Shown in pieces: positions 4,723 to 5,168 of a stretch of DNA of 5,168 bases. Location: positions 1-5,168 of the forward strand of contig PLSJ01000517.1 of assembly GCA_003165115.1 (NCBI GenBank), in the 5' to 3' direction. Position 1 is the first letter of the stretch, and each line of letters starts with the position of its first letter. The position numbers were made by a program, and so were the translations under genes. The DNA is from Syntrophaceae bacterium (GTDB lineage: Bacteria; Desulfobacterota; Syntrophorhabdia; Syntrophorhabdales; WCHB1-27). Below the pieces are notes generated by a model. It was not told the DNA's origin, did not search any database, and saw only the letters and a program-made list of their open reading frames with translations.

Positions 4723-5115
4723 TTACGGACTCGGCGGCGGAGACAGCCGGTTCTTTATCGTTGTTCCCAGTTCATTCAACGTTAGCGGTTTGAACACGAC
4801 TTCCCCGAACCCCGCAGCCTCTATTCGACGGGACAAAGATTCCTCAACGTATCCCGCATAGAACACGACAGGGAGATCAGGCCGGATATGCCTGAAGCGG
4901 GTGGCAAGGTCGAGACCAGTAAGGTCGGGCAGTATAGGCTCAATGATGGCAAGGGCGAATGTTTCGGGGACTTCGGAAAAGCTTTTCAATGCGCTCAGGC
5001 TGTCCGTTTCGCAATCCGCGCGGTAACCCAAGCGTTCGAGCATCCCCGTGGTCGCGGTGCAGATTGGCTCCTCGTTGTCCACGACCAACACGCGAAGCGG
5101 CAGGGCAGAAGCCAT
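4723..5115 (-). CDS. CheY-like receiver domain protein with a substituted phosphoacceptor
   Basis: Receiver domains normally accept a phosphoryl group on a conserved Asp. This 130-residue protein has the full fold: VLVVDNEEPI (9-18; acidic pocket Asp13, with Asn14 in place of the second Asp), LERLGYRADCETDSLSALK (26-44), FALAIIEPILPDLTGLDLA (53-71), IRPDLPVVFYAGY (77-89) and VVFKPLTLNEL (106-116) with the conserved Lys109. The phosphoacceptor position is Glu59 (codon GAG), and the switch Ser/Thr position is Ala87. Phosphorylation is therefore unlikely, and Glu may mimic the active state. ATG 5115 has AAGAAGG seven bases upstream, supporting a stand-alone protein. However, the frame stays open through the preceding 53 bases to the window edge, so it could also be the C-terminal receiver of a hybrid histidine kinase. 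No output domain follows. The fold is certain; the start is not. Confidence 0.85.
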   Translation of the reverse strand: MASALPLRVLVVDNEEPICTATTGMLERLGYRADCETDSLSALKSFSEVPETFALAIIEPILPDLTGLDLATRFRHIRPDLPVVFYAGYVEESLSRRIEAAGFGEVVFKPLTLNELGTTIKNRLSPPPSP

Positions 5116-5168
5116 AATAACGCCTTCTTGACTGGTGACCGTTTTTCGTGTCTTTCCGGTAAGCCTGC

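Noticed and set aside
4509..4793. 94-codon plus-strand frame over the intergenic region and the receiver end
   Set aside because: No recognisable domain; it runs antisense into the receiver gene and contains the hairpin sequence.

Overview
The window looks like bacterial chromosomal DNA of moderately high GC content. It resembles an environmental Desulfobacterota / former Deltaproteobacteria lineage, such as a Syntrophorhabdus-like syntroph. That placement rests on the style of the PAS-GAF-PAS sensor and the class III cyclase; no marker gene is present, so treat it as a weak inference.

Left third (1-~2000): a graveyard of signalling genes. A PAS-GAF-PAS sensor module enters from the left edge on the plus strand. 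Its second PAS domain breaks off halfway, and a different reading frame continues directly into a class III adenylate/guanylate cyclase catalytic domain. The cyclase is interrupted by a ~2-nt loss (near 1474) and a 5-bp tandem duplication (1521-1530), and it stops at 1746 without the rest of its C-terminus. Exactly there an inverted fragment of another GAF-domain gene begins on the minus strand (1743-1921), itself frameshifted. Two broken signalling genes are thus joined tail to tail at a CTTAAG.

Middle (2126-2796): an intact plus-strand type II toxin-antitoxin operon with a Phd/YefM-like antitoxin and a RelE/ParE-like toxin. It has a strong sigma70-type promoter, a 20-bp near-perfect palindrome just upstream of the antitoxin start that is the likely autoregulatory operator, and a 14-nt gene overlap with a TTG toxin start.

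Right half (2823-4496), minus strand: a compact three-gene run reading right to left. It holds a short protein resembling the N-terminal half of B3/B4 (PheRS-beta-like tRNA-binding) proteins, a short-chain flavodoxin, and a Nudix hydrolase with an N-terminal region like NUDT22. The Nudix gene converges on the toxin gene.

Right edge (4497-5168): a 226-bp intergenic region with an unusually strong imperfect hairpin (4603-4649) and a small terminator-like hairpin. Beyond it is a minus-strand CheY-like receiver in which the phosphoacceptor Asp is Glu and the switch Thr/Ser is Ala. Its frame stays open to the window edge, so it may be stand-alone or the C-terminal tail of a larger protein.

No tRNA, rRNA, CRISPR array or transposase was seen. 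The TA operon, the inverted gene junction and the truncated genes point to a locus that has been rearranged. I found no complete new defence or biosynthetic system. The most unusual items are the inverted gene-fragment junction, the Asp-to-Glu receiver and the intergenic hairpin.
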